From the NCBI GenBank assembly GCA_001051155.2, contig JYIP02000002.1:5653740-5717739 (forward strand): a stretch of DNA of 64,000 nt, given 5' to 3'. The DNA is from Chrysoporthe austroafricana (Eukaryota; Ascomycota; Sordariomycetes; Diaporthales; Cryphonectriaceae). Below, in pieces: positions 60,380 to 64,000 of the stretch. Both the position numbers and the translations under genes were made by a program. Each line of letters begins with the position of its first letter. Within the stretch, counting starts at the first letter, position 1. The notes below the pieces were generated by a model. The model made no database searches. It saw only the letters and a program-made list of their open reading frames with translations, and was not told where the DNA came from.

Positions 60380-62700
60380 GCGGCTCTTATATACGTATAG
60401 CTGCTGCTTTAATAAGGCTTGACTGTAAATATAAGAATATTATATTCTAAGATTTCTCTTTTCCATATATCGATTTTGGGAAAATTCTATAGCTAACTGG
60501 ATAGTTATATAGGGTATTTGATATGGAATATGCTTTCGTTTACTAATAGTTTTGCTTTTTCAGTTCGAAAAATCCAAATATCGTTTTCGATTATTACGTT
60601 TTCCTTATTAGCCTATTTTTCTAACTCGTCCTCTTGCTTTTATAAGTTTTCGCTATTTTCGGTTTTTTTATCGTATTTATCGCTATCCGCTATAAACAGA
60701 TCGTTATTTACGAGAAAATAGCCTTTTCGAATTAGCTTATCCTCTTTATCTAGATTATATTACAATTTTCCGTTATCGATATTGAAATTTGCTAAAGTTA
60801 ATTAGATAAAACGTCTTCTAGCATCTTTTCGTACGAATCGATAATAAAGGCGCGATTGGAAATTTCGGTTTTTTAAAATTGAATTTCTGCTATTATCTAT
60901 AATATTAATTAATATCTTCCTGGCTATACCCGAAATATTTTATTATTTGGCTATCCGCTTTTATAACTGGTTTTAAGCGTTTATTAGCTTTCGCTATTAT
61001 TTTAATAAAAGCTTTCGGAATTTATATTCCAGGATATATTTAATGCTTTTGAATAAATTTGGCTAATTAAATATCTTTGTTAAGCAAAATGAATATTTAG
61101 GTCCTTAAGGCCTAAATCTTTTAAGGCATTTTGGGAATATATTGGCTAGGAAATGAATATTAATATTGAAAAGATTGGCAGCCGATTGCGTAACTTTTTA
61201 TACCGGTTATGCAGATTTACGAAATAATCTTATTATACGGTCTGATTCGAAAATATGCTATATCTCTTGTTTCGCTTTAAGATATTTTTCGAAATCTTTC
61301 GTATCCTTATTTCGATTAGGTCTATCAAAATATCTAGCTATTAATTTTTTATCGATCCGATCCCAGATATTTCTAGCTAAATATGAATTTGAGTATTCGG
61401 CTAGCTTGGTAAATCGATAGATATAATAGGTAAATTCCAGAATATTGCGGTTATTTCGTATATTTTTCCTGGAATATTATTGGGCATTTAGCAAATCCTT
61501 TATAGTTTTCCGCAATATAAAAAAATCTCTTCTTAATTATTTCTTCTATTAGCTCTAATTATGCTTATATAAAATAAAGTCCTTACGCTTTTAGGAAAAT
61601 AATATAAAATAAAACCAAATATATATTATTCTAGCTAAGCAAGCAAGTAAATAGAAATTAAAATATTTAATGCATTTTGCATTTTTGGCTATATATATCT
61701 TATACCGGTCTATAAAGGCTTAAAAGTCCTTCCAGATAATAATTTTGCTATTTGTAATTAACTATTAAATTAGCATAATCGTTCCAGTTTTCGTAAAATT
61801 AGAATCGCTTTATAACCGTATCCTTAAATTCCCTATTAATGCTAACGGGCAATGCTATAGGTTTAAGTAAATCAGGTCGATAAGCTCGGAAATCTTTAAA
61901 TCGCTTATAGCCGAATAATGGGTTTTGAAAACTATTGCTTTTACTATTACTAGAATCCGATAAATCCGGTAATCTATCTGGCTTATTAACTAATTCTTCT
62001 TAAAAATCAGAGTTAATTTCAATATCCGGTTCGGGACCCGAAAATAATCTTTAGTTTAATTAATTTCCTGCCCCTAATATAAATATTTGCCGGATGCATT
62101 CTCTAATATTAGGAAATATTAATCTGGTAAAGCGATATCCGTTATTAGCATAATATTTCGCGGCCGAAACGGGAAAGGGTTCCTTAATAAATTCCGATTG
62201 AAGCGCTTGCATATTGAAAGCTTATTACAATCGGAGCATTTTCTTGAACTCAATGCATGCTGCCCTTTCCGAAATAAAGCCGTTTTAGTAAATTGCTTTC
62301 ATTTCGGGTTGCTGCAAAAACTAGTCCAATAAGCTAGTAATTAGGAAAGGAAGGGTCGGGTATTTCTGAAAGATAATAATAAGACTGTCCGATTTTCCTT
62401 TATCCAATCTTTTTTCCTTATAATTTTCTTTCCCGAAAAGCTGCGAATAGTCCGATAAACCCGATTGGGGCATTAGTATATCTTTTGCTATAAAGTTTAT
62501 AAAGTTAGCCGGAATAGCTATAATAGAATTTTGTTTGGAAGCATTCCGATTCTAAATTCCTGTTAAAAAGGAAGAAATACGCTTATTTCTTAAAACTTAT
62601 TATTTTCTTTTACCTTTATTTATTTTTCTTATTATAACTGAAAAATTCCCGGATTTATTAGTAAATTTGGAATTTAAGTTTTCGGTCGAATATCGTAATA
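60380..62700 (-). pseudogene. gag: E7 gag-like region
   Basis: Minus-strand coding-like sequence upstream of pol. Blocks such as LLKPIALPVSINREFKD, QNYYLEGLQAFIDRYKIY (about 61690-61850), FTYYIYRFTKLAEYSNSY and RIDKKLIARYFDRPNRNKD (about 61310-61450) have the character of a retroelement Gag core. No zinc knuckle could be placed. The phase changes at least once. The 84-codon plus-strand open frame at 61166 is a shadow. Confidence 0.55.
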
Positions 62701-62950
62701 GATAAATATATTTAATTCTGCTATTAGTATTAGTATATTCAAATATATAATACTTTCGATTTTCAATAGATTATTGCTAAGCTAATTTTTCTAACGGATT
62801 TTCCGGATTATTAAGTCGAAAGGTATTTTCGCTTTCGTTTATTTCTATAAGCATTTATCGTTATTCTTTTTCCGTTATTATTTCGGCAAGCTATCGAAAT
62901 TTGTAATATTTGGAAAAATCCTTCCAGAATATATCATTTTTTCCTATTTA

Positions 62951-63330
62951 CTGGAATAAATTCTTATCAAAATTCGACTTTCTTCCCTCTTAAGTCCAGC
63001 GCTTAAGCAATAAAGGCTATCTTTGCTTAACTATTTATACTTTTGCTTTCTGCAAAAGTATATTAGCTTCCCTAAGGTTCTGCTTCGCTTTTTCGTATCG
63101 ATCGGCCAAAAATTTCCAATTGACAAAAGCGTATGCGATTTCGAGAAAGATCTTGATATCCAATATAACTCAATCCTTTCTTTCAGGGTCGTTCAAGGCT
63201 TATATAAACTTATATACCTGGGCGGGATGCTTGATTTCGATATAATCGATAAGCCGCGATAATAAAACGTTATTGCCAGTAATTGCTATAGTAAATTAGC
63301 GATAAATTGTTAATAAATAATTATAATATC
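62951..63330. other. region without recognised genes
   Basis: A 79-codon plus-strand open frame (63023-63262) has no recognisable family and sits where the E7 leader or LTR is expected. I do not support it as a gene. Confidence 0.35.
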
Positions 63331-63484
63331 TTTTATAAGAATGCTATTTTTATAAAAGCCGATATCTTATAGGACTAATACTCTTACAAGAGCCGATATT
63401 CTATAGAGCCGATATTTTTATAAAAGCCGTTATCTTATAGGACCAATATTCCTATAAGAGCCATTATTTTACAGAGCCGATAAT
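63331..63484. repeat. 68-bp tandem repeat, two copies
   Basis: TTTTTATAAAAGCCG starts at 63347 and again at 63415, each followed by TATCTTATAGGAC and further AGAGCCGATA words. The submotif GAGCCGATA recurs within each unit. Confidence 0.85.
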
Positions 63485-63535
63485 CAAAACCCGATTATAC
63501 AGCAAAAGCGGGCAAAGCATAGCTACCAATTAATA

Positions 63536-63736
63536 ATAAACGTACTGAAATATATTATAAAGTATTATTTTCCCAAGAAAGTAAATTATATTAAAGCTTA
63601 TTAGGGCATTATATAAGCCTCCCAGTAAAAGTATAGCATTTATTTAGTGAATTTACTGCGTATTTATTAGGGGATTTACTATAGATTTACTAGGCGAATT
63701 TATTACGAATTCACCTCGTCTATAGGTTTTGCTATT
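63536..63736. repeat. R3b: second copy of the dispersed repeat
   Basis: It matches R3a (38292-38492) in the same orientation. Its right end runs directly into the low-complexity array. Confidence 0.8.
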
Positions 63737-64000
63737 AGTAAAGCAAGCAATAAAAAATATAAATAGCAAGCAAAGCGAATAATAAAGAAAGCAAGTAATA
63801 AATAAAGCAAATAATAAGCAAAGCAAATAGCAAATAAAATAAGCAATAAAGAAAGCAAATAATAAGGAAAGCAAGTAATATATAAAGGAAATAGCAAGCA
63901 ATAAATTATAAAGAGCAAATAATAAATAAAAAGTAATAAAGAATAAGCAGCAAAAAATAAGCAAAGCAAATAGCAAGTAATAAATAATAAATAAGAAATA
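63737..64000. repeat. second low-complexity array, cut by the window edge
   Basis: Same words as 37516-38291 (AAAGCAAGTAATAAA, AAATAGCAAG) in the same strand orientation. The hydrophobic minus-strand open frames are repeat artefacts. Confidence 0.85.

Larger units (their letters stand above)
56050..62950 (-). mobile_element. E7: gypsy chromovirus of a second lineage, LTRs not found
   Basis: Gag-like, protease, RT, RNase H, integrase and chromodomain segments appear in order on the minus strand, right to left. The RT and integrase sequences differ clearly from E1-E6, and there is no antisense ORF of the AO type. Neither LTR could be defined. The 68-bp tandem repeat at 63331-63484 may belong to its 5' LTR. 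Confidence 0.75.

Overview
The window looks like an AT-rich, repeat-dense block from a filamentous ascomycete (Pezizomycotina). The main reason is repeat-induced point mutation (RIP): the mutations seen between repeat copies are almost all C-to-T and G-to-A, concentrated at CpA/TpG. Gln and Trp codons have become TAA/TAG, and the catalytic residues of nearly every recognisable enzyme are altered in the way RIP predicts. I found no intact protein gene, tRNA or rRNA. Almost everything is a decayed Ty3/gypsy element or the remains of a host gene hit by one.

Layout. 1-500: minus-strand reverse transcriptase fragment (H1). 501-7764: plus-strand gypsy element E1, inserted into H1. 7765-about 11582: minus-strand element E2, inserted into the 3' LTR of E1 and cut off at a breakpoint. 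11583-12132: repeat R1. 12490-13604 and 28206-about 31060: a RecQ-type telomere-linked helicase (TLH) pseudogene, split by element E3 (13605-28200, TSD CATAT), which itself holds element E6 (14086-21597, minus, TSD CAATA). About 31300-33748: degraded coding-like sequence of unknown type. 33900-35260: a 179-bp tandem satellite. 36500-36960: a copia RNase H fragment. 36966-37515: R2, a second copy of R1. 37516-38291: low-complexity array. 38292-38492: repeat R3a. 39146-39175 and 54015-55748: an unknown 587-codon minus-strand gene, split ten codons before its stop by element E4 (39181-54014, TSD AATAG), which holds the youngest-looking element E5 (43001-50379, minus, TSD TTATT). 56050-62950: E7, a different gypsy lineage, minus strand. 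63331-63484: 68-bp tandem repeat. 63536-63736: R3b. 63737-64000: a second low-complexity array.

E1-E6 are one superfamily of about 7.1-7.5 kb with LTRs of about 420-476 bp. Each codes for Gag with a zinc knuckle, then protease, reverse transcriptase, RNase H, integrase and a chromodomain (a chromovirus). All six also carry an extra ORF of about 200 codons on the opposite strand, between pol and the 3' LTR, with a six-cysteine cluster and a charged helical region. The LTRs contain a 9-nt sequence complementary to the primer-binding position just inside the 5' LTR. This pairing covaries by transversion between two subgroups, which points to Tf1-like self-primed reverse transcription rather than tRNA priming.

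The TLH gene, the satellite and the arrays suggest a subtelomeric or other heterochromatic location, but no telomere tract is present and this remains an inference. Element names E1-E7, H1, R1-R3 and AO (antisense ORF) are labels used only here. Ends of decayed coding regions are approximate unless a codon is given.
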